A DNA stretch of 64,000 bases from NCBI RefSeq assembly GCF_001931485.1, contig NZ_MSDV01000034.1, positions 62,001 to 126,000 on the forward strand, written 5' to 3'. The notes beneath the pieces were generated by a model. It saw nothing but the letters and a program-made list of their open reading frames with translations, was not told the origin of the DNA and did not search any database. Every line of letters starts with the position of its first letter. The first letter of the stretch is position 1. The DNA comes from Burkholderia sp. SRS-W-2-2016. Lineage in GTDB: Bacteria > Pseudomonadota > Gammaproteobacteria > Burkholderiales > Burkholderiaceae. A program made the translations under genes and the position numbers. Below are positions 44,323 to 53,727 of the stretch, piece by piece.

Positions 44323-45588
44323 TTGTCATTTGCGAACTCATCGTCTGCGTCTGCATCAGCGGATGGGGCGGCGGCTCAGCCGTCCGGCCAGTCGCCTGCT
44401 CAAGGGCCTGCTCAAGGGCTTGCTCAAGGGCTTGCTCAAGGGCCTGCTCAAGGGCCTGCTTCAGGACCTGCTTCAGGGCCCGCGCCTGTACCCGCTCCCC
44501 CGCCCCCGCTGCAAGGCCTGCGCGTGCTCGACCTGACGCGCCTGCTGCCGGGTCCGGTCGCCGCGCTGCGGCTCGCCGAACTCGGCGCCGACGTGCTGAA
44601 AATCGAAGCGCCCGGCGCGGGCGACCCGACCCGCACGATGATGCAATCGTCGAGCGACCGCGTCGCCGGGCGGCCCGGCGCGTTTTACCGGATGGTCAAT
44701 CGCGGCAAGCGCGAAACCCGTCTCGACCTCAAAACTCCGGCGGGCTGCAACGTGCTGCGCGCGCTCGCGGCGGAAGCGGACGTGCTGATAGAAAGCTTCC
44801 GGCCCGGCGTGATGGAGCGCCTGGGCCTTAGCTACGACACGCTGCGCGCGGCCAACCCGCGGCTCGTTTATTGCGCGATCAGCGGCTATGGCGCGAGCGG
44901 TCCGTTCGCCGATCATGCGGGCCACGATCTGAACTACATCGGCTACGCGGGCGTACTCGATCAGCTGGCGAGCCGCGACGGCGCGCCGATCCTGCCGAAC
45001 TTTCAGATCGCCGATCTGCTCGGCGGCGCGCTCGCCGCGGTCACGCAGATTCTCGCCGCGCTGTGGCAGGTCGCGCGCGGCGGCGAAGGCCGCTTCGTCG
45101 ATGTATCGATGACGCACGCGAGCTACGCGCACAACGTGGTCGCGCAGGTCGCGCTCGCCAACGACGGCGCCGCGCCCGCAGCCGGCGCCGGGCTGCTGAA
45201 CGGCGGCGTGCCCTGCTACAACCTGTATCGCACCCGCGATCAACGCTGGCTCGCGGTCGGCGCGCTGGAGCTCAAATTCTGGGAAACGCTGTGCATGGCG
45301 CTCGACCGGCCCGAATGGGCGACGCGCCACTGGAGTTTGGGACAGGCGATCGGCGGACCCGATGCGGCGGCGTTGACGCAGGAACTGGCCGGTGTGATCG
45401 GCACGCGCACGCTGGCCGAATGGGTGGAGTCGCTGGAGGCGCTCGATTGCTGTGTGTCGCCGGTATTGACGCCGGCTGAAGCGGCGCAGCATCCGCTGTT
45501 CAATCCGCACGCGTATGCGGCGGCAAGCGCGAGTGCCGATGAAGCGGATAGCGGGAGCGCGGGCGAGCGCGACTGGCGCCCGCGATAA
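44323..45588 (+). CDS. CaiB/BaiF family CoA-transferase with repeat-bearing N-terminus
   Basis: Predicted class III CoA-transferase; the acyl substrate is unknown. Conserved sequence starts about residue 65 (LQGLRVLDLTRLLPGPVAALRLAELGADV) and includes NRGKRETRLDLKTP, the catalytic-region DHAGHDLNYIGYAG and FVDVSMTHASYAHN. The C-terminal domain seems short for the family. I place the start at TTG 44323 because GGGAG (44311-44315) is seven bases upstream; a TTG at 44317 is too close to it. Residues 27-54 are QGPA/QGLA repeats made by a 12-bp array. The gene follows the ABC-F gene. Confidence 0.85.
   Translation: MSFANSSSASASADGAAAQPSGQSPAQGPAQGLAQGLAQGPAQGPASGPASGPAPVPAPPPPLQGLRVLDLTRLLPGPVAALRLAELGADVLKIEAPGAGDPTRTMMQSSSDRVAGRPGAFYRMVNRGKRETRLDLKTPAGCNVLRALAAEADVLIESFRPGVMERLGLSYDTLRAANPRLVYCAISGYGASGPFADHAGHDLNYIGYAGVLDQLASRDGAPILPNFQIADLLGGALAAVTQILAALWQVARGGEGRFVDVSMTHASYAHNVVAQVALANDGAAPAAGAGLLNGGVPCYNLYRTRDQRWLAVGALELKFWETLCMALDRPEWATRHWSLGQAIGGPDAAALTQELAGVIGTRTLAEWVESLEALDCCVSPVLTPAEAAQHPLFNPHAYAAASASADEADSGSAGERDWRPR
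44401..44484 (+). repeat. 12-bp tandem array in the CoA-transferase N-terminus
   Basis: Five units of CAAGGGCCTGCT (C/T variants) at 44401-44460 are followed by two degenerate units to 44484. They encode QGPA/QGLA and then SGPA. The period keeps the frame. Confidence 0.92.
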
Positions 45589-45671
45589 ACGGCGGGCGAC
45601 CGTCATCGCCCACACAAACCACCACCCGCGGCGCGCGCGTCAAACCGCACCGCGCCCGCGCACTCAGACCA

Positions 45672-45950
45672 TCAACGCCGCATCGCCGTCTGTCTCGGCA
45701 GCACCTGGCGCGGGGTTTTTTCGTCGTCGTAGAGCAGGTGTTTGCGGCCTTCCACGTGGCGGCTGATCGTTGCGCGGACTTCGGCGGCGGTCACGTCTTC
45801 GGCGACCACGCGCCGCGAGATCTGCCCGGCGGTGTCGATCCACTCGACGATCCGGCAGGCGCCGCCCCACGGTTGATGAATCGGTGCGGAGACCCGGCAG
45901 CCGCGCACCTGGATAGGACCCTCGGCCAGGGTTTCATGTGACTGTTTCAA
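45672..45950 (-). CDS. Small conserved-type protein of unknown function (possibly DUF2866)
   Basis: A 92-residue protein with the core VRGCRVSAPIHQPWGGACRI, then VEWIDTAGQISRRVVAEDVTAAEVRATI and GRKHLLYDDEKTPRQVLP. It resembles, from memory, a Burkholderia-restricted family (DUF2866); I could not check this. No membrane segment or signal peptide. The start is a TTG at 45950 with AAGGA seven bases upstream; an ATG five codons in lacks its own Shine-Dalgarno. It stands alone, convergent with the CoA-transferase gene and downstream of the radA stop on the same strand. Confidence 0.7.
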   Translation of the reverse strand: MKQSHETLAEGPIQVRGCRVSAPIHQPWGGACRIVEWIDTAGQISRRVVAEDVTAAEVRATISRHVEGRKHLLYDDEKTPRQVLPRQTAMRR

Positions 45951-46104
45951 AGCGCGATCCTTTTTCCGGCATCACAGGGATGCATATCGCAACAGCTTAG
46001 AAAAAAGAGATGGCGGCCAGGTTACAGCCAATAGGGAGATATTTACTGATCGTTACAGCGGGAAGGCGTGCGCGCGACACGCTCCCCCGCCGAAGCCCGC
46101 GCCG

Positions 46105-47481
46105 CTATTCGAGCGTGCGGACCCGGTCGATCGCCTGTTCGATGCGCTCGACCGCCACCACCTGCAAGCCTTCGATCGGCTGTTTCGGCGCATTCGCCTT
46201 CGGAATCACCGCGATCGAGAAACCGAGCTTGGCCGCTTCCTTCAGGCGCTCCTGCCCGCGCGGCGACGGCCGGATTTCGCCGGCGAGGCCGACTTCGCCG
46301 AACACCACGAGCCCCTTCGGCAGCGGCTTGTTGCGCATCGACGAATGGATCGCGAGCAGCACCGCGAGGTCGGCGGCGGGCTCGGAAATCTTCACGCCGC
46401 CCACCGCGTTCAGGAACACGTCCTGATCGAAACAGGCGATCCCCGCATGCCGGTGCAATACCGCGAGCAGCATCGCCAGACGGTTCTGTTCGAGGCCGAC
46501 CGCGAGACGCCGCGGATTCGGCGCGTTGGCCGAATCGACGAGCGCCTGCACCTCGACGAGGAGCGGGCGCGTGCCCTCCTGGGTGACCAGCACGCACGAG
46601 CCCGGCACCGACTGCTCGTGCTGCGACAGGAACAGCGCCGACGGATTCGCGACGCCGCGCAAACCGCGCTCGGTCATCGCGAACACGCCGAGTTCGTTGA
46701 CCGCGCCGAAGCGGTTCTTGATCGCGCGCACCAGCCGGTACGACGAGTGCGTATCGCCCTCGAAGTACAGCACCGTATCGACGATGTGTTCGAGCACGCG
46801 CGGACCCGCAAGCGCGCCTTCTTTGGTCACGTGGCCGACCATGATGATCGTGGTGCCCGACTGCTTCGCGATACGCGTGAGCTGCGCCGCGCATTCGCGC
46901 ACCTGCGCGACCGAGCCCGGCGCGGACGTCAGCGCATCCGAATAGACGGTCTGGATCGAGTCGATCACCGCGACGTCGGGCCGTTGCTCGGCGATCGTCG
47001 CCTGGATTTTTTCGAGCTGGATTTCCGCGAGCAGTTGCAGCTCGCTCGCTTTCGAACCGGGTTCGAGCAGCGACAGCCGTTGCGCGCGCAACGCAATCTG
47101 CGCGCCCGACTCTTCGCCGCTGATATAGAGCGCGCGCTTGTCCGCGGCGATTTCCGCGAGCGACTGCAACAGCAGCGTCGATTTACCGATACCCGGATCG
47201 CCGCCGATCAGCACCACGCCGCCCGGCACCAGACCGCCGCCGAGCACGCGATCGAACTCGCTGACGCCGGTCGTAAAGCGCGGCACGTCCGACGCTTCGA
47301 TATCGGCGAGGCGCCGCACCGGCGTGCTCTTCGCGAGCGACTGGAAGCGATGGGTCGAAGGACCCTCGGCGACCGATTCGACCAGCGTATTCCACGCCTG
47401 ACACGACGGGCATTGACCGGACCACTTCGGCGACTGGCCGCCGCATTCACTGCAAACGTACAACGTCTTCGATTTCGCCAC
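46105..47481 (-). CDS. radA: DNA repair protein RadA
   Basis: RecA-like ATPase that drives branch migration of recombination intermediates. The 458 residues have a Cys4 zinc finger (Cys10, 13, 24, 27 in YVCSECGGQSPKWSGQCPSC), Walker A GGDPGIGKSTLLLQ near 90-100 and the RadA-specific KNRFGAVNELGVF near 250. A Lon-like C-terminal domain (VGGVKISEPAADLAVLLAI, VVFGEVGLAGEIRPSPRGQ) completes it. All key elements are present. It begins three bases after the alr stop. Confidence 0.97.
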   Translation of the reverse strand: MAKSKTLYVCSECGGQSPKWSGQCPSCQAWNTLVESVAEGPSTHRFQSLAKSTPVRRLADIEASDVPRFTTGVSEFDRVLGGGLVPGGVVLIGGDPGIGKSTLLLQSLAEIAADKRALYISGEESGAQIALRAQRLSLLEPGSKASELQLLAEIQLEKIQATIAEQRPDVAVIDSIQTVYSDALTSAPGSVAQVRECAAQLTRIAKQSGTTIIMVGHVTKEGALAGPRVLEHIVDTVLYFEGDTHSSYRLVRAIKNRFGAVNELGVFAMTERGLRGVANPSALFLSQHEQSVPGSCVLVTQEGTRPLLVEVQALVDSANAPNPRRLAVGLEQNRLAMLLAVLHRHAGIACFDQDVFLNAVGGVKISEPAADLAVLLAIHSSMRNKPLPKGLVVFGEVGLAGEIRPSPRGQERLKEAAKLGFSIAVIPKANAPKQPIEGLQVVAVERIEQAIDRVRTLE

Positions 47482-47484
47482 GCG

Positions 47485-48555
47485 TTACTCCGCGCGAACC
47501 GGCACACGCTGCGCGACCGCGCACATCAGCTCGTAGCCGATCGTGCCGCAGGCCTGCGCGACGTCGTCGATCGGCAGCGCGGCGCCCCACAGCTCGACGC
47601 GCGAGCCGACGTTGGCGGTCGGCACCGGGGTCAGGTCGACGGTCAGCATGTCCATCGAGACCCGGCCGACGACCCGCGTGCGCACGCCATCGACGATCAC
47701 CGGCGTGCCTTCCGGCGCGACGCGCGGATAGCCGTCCGCGTAGCCGCACGCGACCACGCCGATGCGCATCGACGCGCGCGCGGTGAACGCCGAACCGTAG
47801 CCGACCGTGCTGCCCTCGGTGAGCGTCTGCACCGCGATCAGTTCGGACGCGAGGGTCATCGCCGGTTGCAGGCCGGTGCCTTCGATCGCGGCCGTCACGC
47901 CCGACGGCGACGCGCCGTACAGAATGATGCCGGGGCGCACCCAGTCGAAATGCGCATCCGGATGCCACAGCGTCGCCGCCGAATTGGCGAGGCTGCGCGC
48001 GCCGGCAATGCCCTGCGCGCCGCGCTCGAACGCGGCCATCTGATGGGCGATGCCGCGCTGGGCGTCGGCATCGGAAAAATGGGTCATCAGGGTGATCTGG
48101 CCGACGCCCTGGCACGCGCGCGCCCGCTCCCACGCGGCGCGGAATTTCTCGACCGTGTAGCCGAGCCGGTTCATCCCGGTGTTCATCTTCAACTGGATAT
48201 TGACCGGTTTGGACAGGCGCGCCATTTCGAGCATGCGCAACTGTTCGTCCGAATGCAGCGCGGTGGTCAGGCTGTAGCGGTCGATCACGTCGATGTCGGT
48301 CGGCCGGAAAAAACCCTCCAGCAAAAGAATCGGCCCGGCCCAGCCCAATTCACGCAACTTCACCGCTTCTTCGAGGTCCAGCAAACCAAAGCCGTCGGTT
48401 GCGCGCAAACCCGGAAACGCGCGCGCGAGGCCATGCCCGTACGCATTCGCCTTGACGACGGCCCAGATCTTCGACTTCGGCGCATAACGCCGGGCGACGG
48501 CGAGATTATTGGCGAGAGCGGCGGTATGAATCGTGGCTGAGAGGGGGCGCGGCAT
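47485..48555 (-). CDS. alr: Alanine racemase
   Basis: PLP enzyme converting L-Ala to D-Ala for peptidoglycan. The 356 residues begin MPRPLSATIHTAALANNL and have the PLP Lys in AVVKANAYGHG (Lys35), MNTGMNRLGY, the catalytic Tyr in VGYGSAFTA (near 255) and GRVSMDMLTVDL. An in-frame GTG seven codons upstream exists, but the ATG matches family N-termini. It is immediately followed by radA, a conserved neighbour in this lineage. Confidence 0.95.
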   Translation of the reverse strand: MPRPLSATIHTAALANNLAVARRYAPKSKIWAVVKANAYGHGLARAFPGLRATDGFGLLDLEEAVKLRELGWAGPILLLEGFFRPTDIDVIDRYSLTTALHSDEQLRMLEMARLSKPVNIQLKMNTGMNRLGYTVEKFRAAWERARACQGVGQITLMTHFSDADAQRGIAHQMAAFERGAQGIAGARSLANSAATLWHPDAHFDWVRPGIILYGASPSGVTAAIEGTGLQPAMTLASELIAVQTLTEGSTVGYGSAFTARASMRIGVVACGYADGYPRVAPEGTPVIVDGVRTRVVGRVSMDMLTVDLTPVPTANVGSRVELWGAALPIDDVAQACGTIGYELMCAVAQRVPVRAE

Positions 48556-48773
48556 GGGATATTTTCGTAAAGACACTTGCGAATCAGCGGCTTACCGGGC
48601 GTTTTCGGCGCTCGGCGGCCCGCTGGGCGGTGCGATCAAGGATTCTGCTAGTCCGAATCCAGCTATTTTCATGATATAAAGCCGTGCGCACAACCCATTT
48701 CGATCGGCATAAGCCCGGACGCACTGCAAACGGCCGGGGCGGACAGACCGCAGCGAGGACAGCATCGCATCAG

Positions 48774-50081
48774 ATGAAAAAAGGTTTTTACACCATCATG
48801 GCCGCGCAGTTTTTTTCGTCGCTGGCCGACAATGCGCTTCTGATCGCTGCTATCGCACTGCTGAAAGATCTCCACGCTCCGAACTGGATGACGCCGCTGC
48901 TCAAGCTGTTCTTTGTGCTGTCGTACGTCGTCCTTGCCGCCTTCGTCGGCGCCTTCGCCGACTCCCGTCCGAAAGGACGCGTGATGTTCGTCACCAATAC
49001 CATCAAGGTCGTCGGCTGCGTGACGATGCTGGTCGGCGCGCATCCGCTGCTCGCGTACGGGATCGTCGGTTTCGGCGCGGCGGCATACTCGCCCGCCAAA
49101 TACGGGATTCTCACGGAACTGCTGCCGCCTGACCGGCTGGTTGCCGCGAACGGCTGGATCGAAGGCACCACGGTCGGCTCGATCATTCTGGGCACCGTGC
49201 TCGGCGGCGCGCTGATCAGCCCGCATATCGCCGCGCCGATCCTCAAGCTGCATATTCCCACCGTCAATACGCCGGCCGAAGCGGCGATGCTCGTGATCAT
49301 GGGCATCTACGTGATCGCCGCGCTGTTCAATCTACGGATTCCCGACACCGGCGCGCGTTACCCGAAACAGGAACACGGCCCGATCCGCCTGATCACCGAT
49401 TTCGCCGACTGCTTCCTCGTGCTGTGGCGCGACAAGCTCGGCCAGATTTCGCTCGCGGTGACCACGCTGTTCTGGGGCGCGGGCGCGACGCTGCAATTCA
49501 TCGTGCTGAAGTGGGCCGAGGTGTCGCTCGGCATGTCGCTGTCCGAGGCGGCGATCCTGCAGGCGGTGGTGGCGGTCGGCGTCGCGGGCGGCGCGATTTT
49601 TGCGGCCTCGCGGGTGCCGCTGAAGAAGTCGCTGTCGGTGCTGCCGGTCGGCGTCATGATGGGTATCGCGGTGATGCTGATGGCGTTCTACACGCGCGAG
49701 CTGTTTCCGGCGCACTGGGGCATCTATTTCGGCCGTGTGCACGTGCCGGGTTATCTGCTGTTCGCGTATGTGTTCCTGATGATCGTGGGCGGGCTGTCGG
49801 GCTTCTTCGTCGTGCCGATGAATGCGCTGCTGCAGCATCGCGGCCACGTGCTGTTGTCGGCGGGCCATTCGATCGCCGTGCAGAATTTCAACGAGAATCT
49901 GTCCGTGCTGGTGATGCTGTGCCTGTACGCTGTGCTGGTGTGGCTCGACGTGCCGGTCACCGCGGTGATCGTGCTGTTCGGCACCTTCGTGTGCCTGATG
50001 ATGTGGCTCGTGATGCGGCGCCACCAGGCGAACCAGCGCGCGTTCGACTCGGTCGCGCTGATCGGCGAAGCGAAGCACTGA
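48774..50081 (+). CDS. lplT: Lysophospholipid transporter (MFS)
   Basis: Predicted to flip lysophospholipids inward across the inner membrane for re-acylation. The 435 residues begin MKKGFYTIMAAQFFSSLADNAL and are a 12-helix major-facilitator protein. They carry LplT features FGAAAYSPAKYGILTELLPP and LVAANGWIEGTTVGSIILGT. The partner acyltransferase domain (Aas) is not fused or adjacent. The open frame upstream is not protein-like. It is divergent from alr. Confidence 0.92.
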   Translation: MKKGFYTIMAAQFFSSLADNALLIAAIALLKDLHAPNWMTPLLKLFFVLSYVVLAAFVGAFADSRPKGRVMFVTNTIKVVGCVTMLVGAHPLLAYGIVGFGAAAYSPAKYGILTELLPPDRLVAANGWIEGTTVGSIILGTVLGGALISPHIAAPILKLHIPTVNTPAEAAMLVIMGIYVIAALFNLRIPDTGARYPKQEHGPIRLITDFADCFLVLWRDKLGQISLAVTTLFWGAGATLQFIVLKWAEVSLGMSLSEAAILQAVVAVGVAGGAIFAASRVPLKKSLSVLPVGVMMGIAVMLMAFYTRELFPAHWGIYFGRVHVPGYLLFAYVFLMIVGGLSGFFVVPMNALLQHRGHVLLSAGHSIAVQNFNENLSVLVMLCLYAVLVWLDVPVTAVIVLFGTFVCLMMWLVMRRHQANQRAFDSVALIGEAKH

Positions 50082-50223
50082 GCGGCGAGCCGCTTGCCGC
50101 GAGCCCGTTACCGCGAGCCGGACCCTCGGTGCGCGGTTCCGGCCGATCGCAACGAGCCGCCCGCGCCGTCTCGGCGCTCCATCCGCAGTCCCTGCGCGCC
50201 CCCTCTTTCTTCCCCGCTTGACC

Positions 50224-51030
<807 letters not shown>

Positions 51031-51036
51031 GCGGCG

Positions 51037-52080
51037 TTATTGCTGTGCGTAACGTCGCGCGTGTTCTGGCCAGTCGTCGGGGACGATAAAACCGCGCGAG
51101 TGTTCGAGCAGTTCGCCCGTGGTGTTTTCGATGAACGCGGCGACCATCACCGGGCCCGGGTGATTCGCGGTCTGCGCGGCGAGTGTGCGGGCATCCAGGT
51201 ATTGTGAGGCGGCGTTGCTGCCTGCTTCCGCATGTTGCCGGTCATGGCGCGGCGCGAGCCATTCAAGCCTGGGCAGCGCGCGCCAGCGGTCCGCCCGCGC
51301 GGCCGCGAAAGCCGGCCAGTCGCGCCGTGTGACCCACCAGCCGCGGCCATGCGCGGGATCGAGTTCGGGCGGGTCAACGGGCATTCCATCCGCGCCGCCG
51401 CCGTGCCGGTAAAACAGCCAACCTTTGACGAACATCTGCGGCGTCCACACGCCCGCATAGCCGGTCGAGCCGAACGCTTCGTGCGCGCTCAAACGCAGTT
51501 GATGATCGAGCAGATGCGCGAGCTTCAGATCGAAACGATCCTTCAGATTGGGGCCGACGTAATCGGCGAGCCGCGCTTGCGCCGACTCCACGGTAGCGTC
51601 CGCACTGCCCGTCTCCCCCGCGTGCAGATAGCACTTCACCGCCAGTTCCCAATGCAGATGCGCGTGCTGGCGGGTCCGCAGCAGAAAATCGCATTCGCCG
51701 AGCGTGATGCCCGCGCGCCGCAACGGCACGCCGGCGGCGATCAGTTGCGCGGCCGGACCGTGTTGCAGGAAGAAGCCGAGCAGCCGCTCGGCGTAGCGGC
51801 CCAGACGCGTGATGCGGGTTGCCGCGAGGTCGTGATGAAGCGGCTCGGGCGTGGCGTCGAGCGTGCGTAGCCACGCGACGGTCGCGTGCAATTCACCCGG
51901 CGTGTCGAACGGTTGCGCGAGCGCGCCCGCCGGAAGTTGCGGGCGCAACAGATCGGCACTGAACAGCAGCCACGCCAGATCGCGAACCGCGGGGTCGCGC
52001 AATGGCTGCTGGCCGTCCAGCAACGTATCGACGAGCGTCGCGCGGCCAGCGGGCGCCGCCGGCCGGTCGGGCGTCGTCAC
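51037..52080 (-). CDS. DUF1853 family protein
   Basis: Protein of 347 residues of unknown function. The family-like core is ITLGECDFLLRTRQHAHLHWELAVKCYL near 115-145, followed by GPNLKDRFDLKLAHLLDHQLRLS. The ECDFLL...HWELAVK pattern resembles nuclease-fold active-site spacing (acidic residues before a Glu and Lys), but this is only a suggestion. The start is a GTG at 52080 overlapping the UDG stop (GTGA), indicating translational coupling to the DNA glycosylase. It ends 6 bp from the convergent thiD. Confidence 0.8.
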   Translation of the reverse strand: MTTPDRPAAPAGRATLVDTLLDGQQPLRDPAVRDLAWLLFSADLLRPQLPAGALAQPFDTPGELHATVAWLRTLDATPEPLHHDLAATRITRLGRYAERLLGFFLQHGPAAQLIAAGVPLRRAGITLGECDFLLRTRQHAHLHWELAVKCYLHAGETGSADATVESAQARLADYVGPNLKDRFDLKLAHLLDHQLRLSAHEAFGSTGYAGVWTPQMFVKGWLFYRHGGGADGMPVDPPELDPAHGRGWWVTRRDWPAFAAARADRWRALPRLEWLAPRHDRQHAEAGSNAASQYLDARTLAAQTANHPGPVMVAAFIENTTGELLEHSRGFIVPDDWPEHARRYAQQ

Positions 52081-53246
52081 TTTGCTTCGGTCGACGGCGT
52101 GCCGCCGTTCGCGAGCCACGTATCGCGCGCGAGGCACAGATCCGCCCACGCCTTCGCCTTGTCCGGCAGACTGCGCAGCAGATACGCGGGGTGATACGTG
52201 ATGATCACCGGCACGCCCTCGTACGCATGCACGCGACCACGCAGCGACGAGATGCTCGCGTCGGTCTTCAGCAGGCTTTGCGCGGCGAAACGGCCCAGCG
52301 CGACGATCAGCTTCGGCTTCACGAGCGCCACCTGACGCTGCAGATACGGCTCGCAACGCGCGACCTCGTCCGGTTGCGGATTGCGGTTGCCGGGCGGCCG
52401 GCACTTGATCACGTTCGCGATATAGACGTTGGTGCCGCGCGCGAGCGTGAGCGAACGCAGCATGTTGTCGAGCAGCTTGCCGGCCTGACCGACGAACGGC
52501 TCGCCCTGGCGGTCCTCGTTCTCGCCGGGCGCTTCGCCGACCAGCATCCAGTCGGCCTCGCGATCGCCGACGCCGAACACGGTGTTGGTGCGCTTCTCGC
52601 ACAGCCGGCACGCTTCGCAGCCGGACACGCGCGCGGCCAGTGCATCCCAGTCGAGCGTATGGACGGCCGGTAATGCGGGCGCGTCGCCGCGCATTTCGGC
52701 GGAGGCCGGCGCGGGTGCGCCGGGGTCATCGAACCAGGCGAAGTCGTCGTCGGGGGGGATATCGAAGTTTGGCGGTTCGGAGGATGGTGCTTGCGTGGGC
52801 GAGGCCGCGCGGTGCGACGCAGGTTCCTGTTCCCGTTGCATAGAGGCTCGCGGCGCTACCGGTGCTTGCGATTCCGCCTCCGCTGTGCGCTGCGATTCGC
52901 GGGATGCTGCGGACGACTGCGGTTCGGCCCTCGCCGCGCGCTGCGATTGACCCACAGCTGCCGGCGGCTGCATTTCTGCTCCGGCTGCACGCTGCGTTTC
53001 GCGCGCCACCGGCGGCGCTGACGCCCCGCGGCGTTCACCGTCGTAATGCTCTTGACGCGATTGCAGCGCATCACCCGCTTGCGCCGACATCGCCTCCTGA
53101 GCCACCTGCCCGGCCACCGCACCGCGCGCCTGATTCACCGACGCATCCGGCGCAACGACCTGCGCCTCCTCCCGCGTCGCGATCCCGCGACGCACCCACA
53201 TTGGCGCGAGGCCGAATTCCTCGAGCACCGATTCATGCAGCGCCAT
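52077..53246 (-). CDS. Uracil-DNA glycosylase family protein (Fe-S type) with repeat linker
   Basis: Predicted family 4/5-type UDG for base excision repair. The catalytic domain is the C-terminal 200 residues of 389. It has Fe-S ligands in SGCEACRLCEKRTNTVFG, active-site GEAPGENEDRQGEPFVGQAG, YIANVIKCRPPGNRNPQPDE and the late ITYHPAYLLRS. The N-terminal 20 residues (MALHESVLEEFGLAPMWVRR) are conserved-looking. Between them is an Ala/Gln/Arg-rich linker with three to four 17-residue repeats. The ATG at 53246 overlaps the rimI stop; an ATG six codons earlier is possible. Confidence 0.9.
   Translation of the reverse strand: MALHESVLEEFGLAPMWVRRGIATREEAQVVAPDASVNQARGAVAGQVAQEAMSAQAGDALQSRQEHYDGERRGASAPPVARETQRAAGAEMQPPAAVGQSQRAARAEPQSSAASRESQRTAEAESQAPVAPRASMQREQEPASHRAASPTQAPSSEPPNFDIPPDDDFAWFDDPGAPAPASAEMRGDAPALPAVHTLDWDALAARVSGCEACRLCEKRTNTVFGVGDREADWMLVGEAPGENEDRQGEPFVGQAGKLLDNMLRSLTLARGTNVYIANVIKCRPPGNRNPQPDEVARCEPYLQRQVALVKPKLIVALGRFAAQSLLKTDASISSLRGRVHAYEGVPVIITYHPAYLLRSLPDKAKAWADLCLARDTWLANGGTPSTEAK
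52850..53010 (-). repeat. 51-bp imperfect tandem array in the UDG gene
   Basis: Copies of GCGCTGCGATT-like sequence recur at 52887, 52938 and 52989, exactly 51 bp apart. They encode 17-residue units such as ARETQRAAGAEMQPPAA and VGQSQRAARAEPQSSAA. About three clear copies and one degraded copy. Confidence 0.8.
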
Positions 53247-53727
53247 CTGCGCCCTCCGTGGCAAACGACAGACGCATCACGATCGCGTCCTCCCGCGCGC
53301 GATGCCGCGCCGGATAATAATTTTTGCGCCGGCCGATCGTCGCGAAACCGAAGCGTTCGTACAGACGGATCGCACGATGATTCGACGGCCGCACTTCGAG
53401 CAGCAGCCCGTCGAGCTTTTCGGCGTGGGTAATGCGCACCGCCTCGCGCAGCAACGCGAGACCCGCGCCCGCGCCCTGCGCGGTCGGCGTCACGCACAGA
53501 TTGAGCAGATGCATTTCATCGACGACCGGCATCAGCACGCAATAGCCGATCAGCGCACCCGTCACATGACGCAGGCAGACGCCGAAATAGCCGTTGCGCA
53601 GCGAGTCGCCGAAATTGCCGCGGCTCCACGGAAACTCGTAGGCGAGCTTCTCGATCGCGGCGACCTCGTCCAGGTCGCTGTCGGTCATCGGCGACATGTA
53701 GCGGTCCGCGAGCAGCACGCCGCTCAT
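53233..53727 (-). CDS. rimI: Ribosomal protein alanine N-acetyltransferase RimI
   Basis: GNAT acetyltransferase that in E. coli acetylates the N-terminal Ala of ribosomal protein S18. The 164 residues have EKLAYEFPWSRGNFGDSLRNGY, LMPVVDEMHLLNLCVTPTAQG with the acetyl-CoA loop GAGAGLALLREAV, and ERFGFATIGRRKNYYPA. The start overlaps the tsaB stop by 4 bp and the stop overlaps the UDG start. tsaB-rimI adjacency is widespread in bacteria. Confidence 0.93.
   Translation of the reverse strand: MSGVLLADRYMSPMTDSDLDEVAAIEKLAYEFPWSRGNFGDSLRNGYFGVCLRHVTGALIGYCVLMPVVDEMHLLNLCVTPTAQGAGAGLALLREAVRITHAEKLDGLLLEVRPSNHRAIRLYERFGFATIGRRKNYYPARHRAREDAIVMRLSFATEGADGAA

Noticed and set aside
50082..50223. TPP riboswitch before thiD
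   Set aside because: The 142-bp spacer shows no thi-box core (no CUGAGA or ACCUGAUCUGG-like segments).
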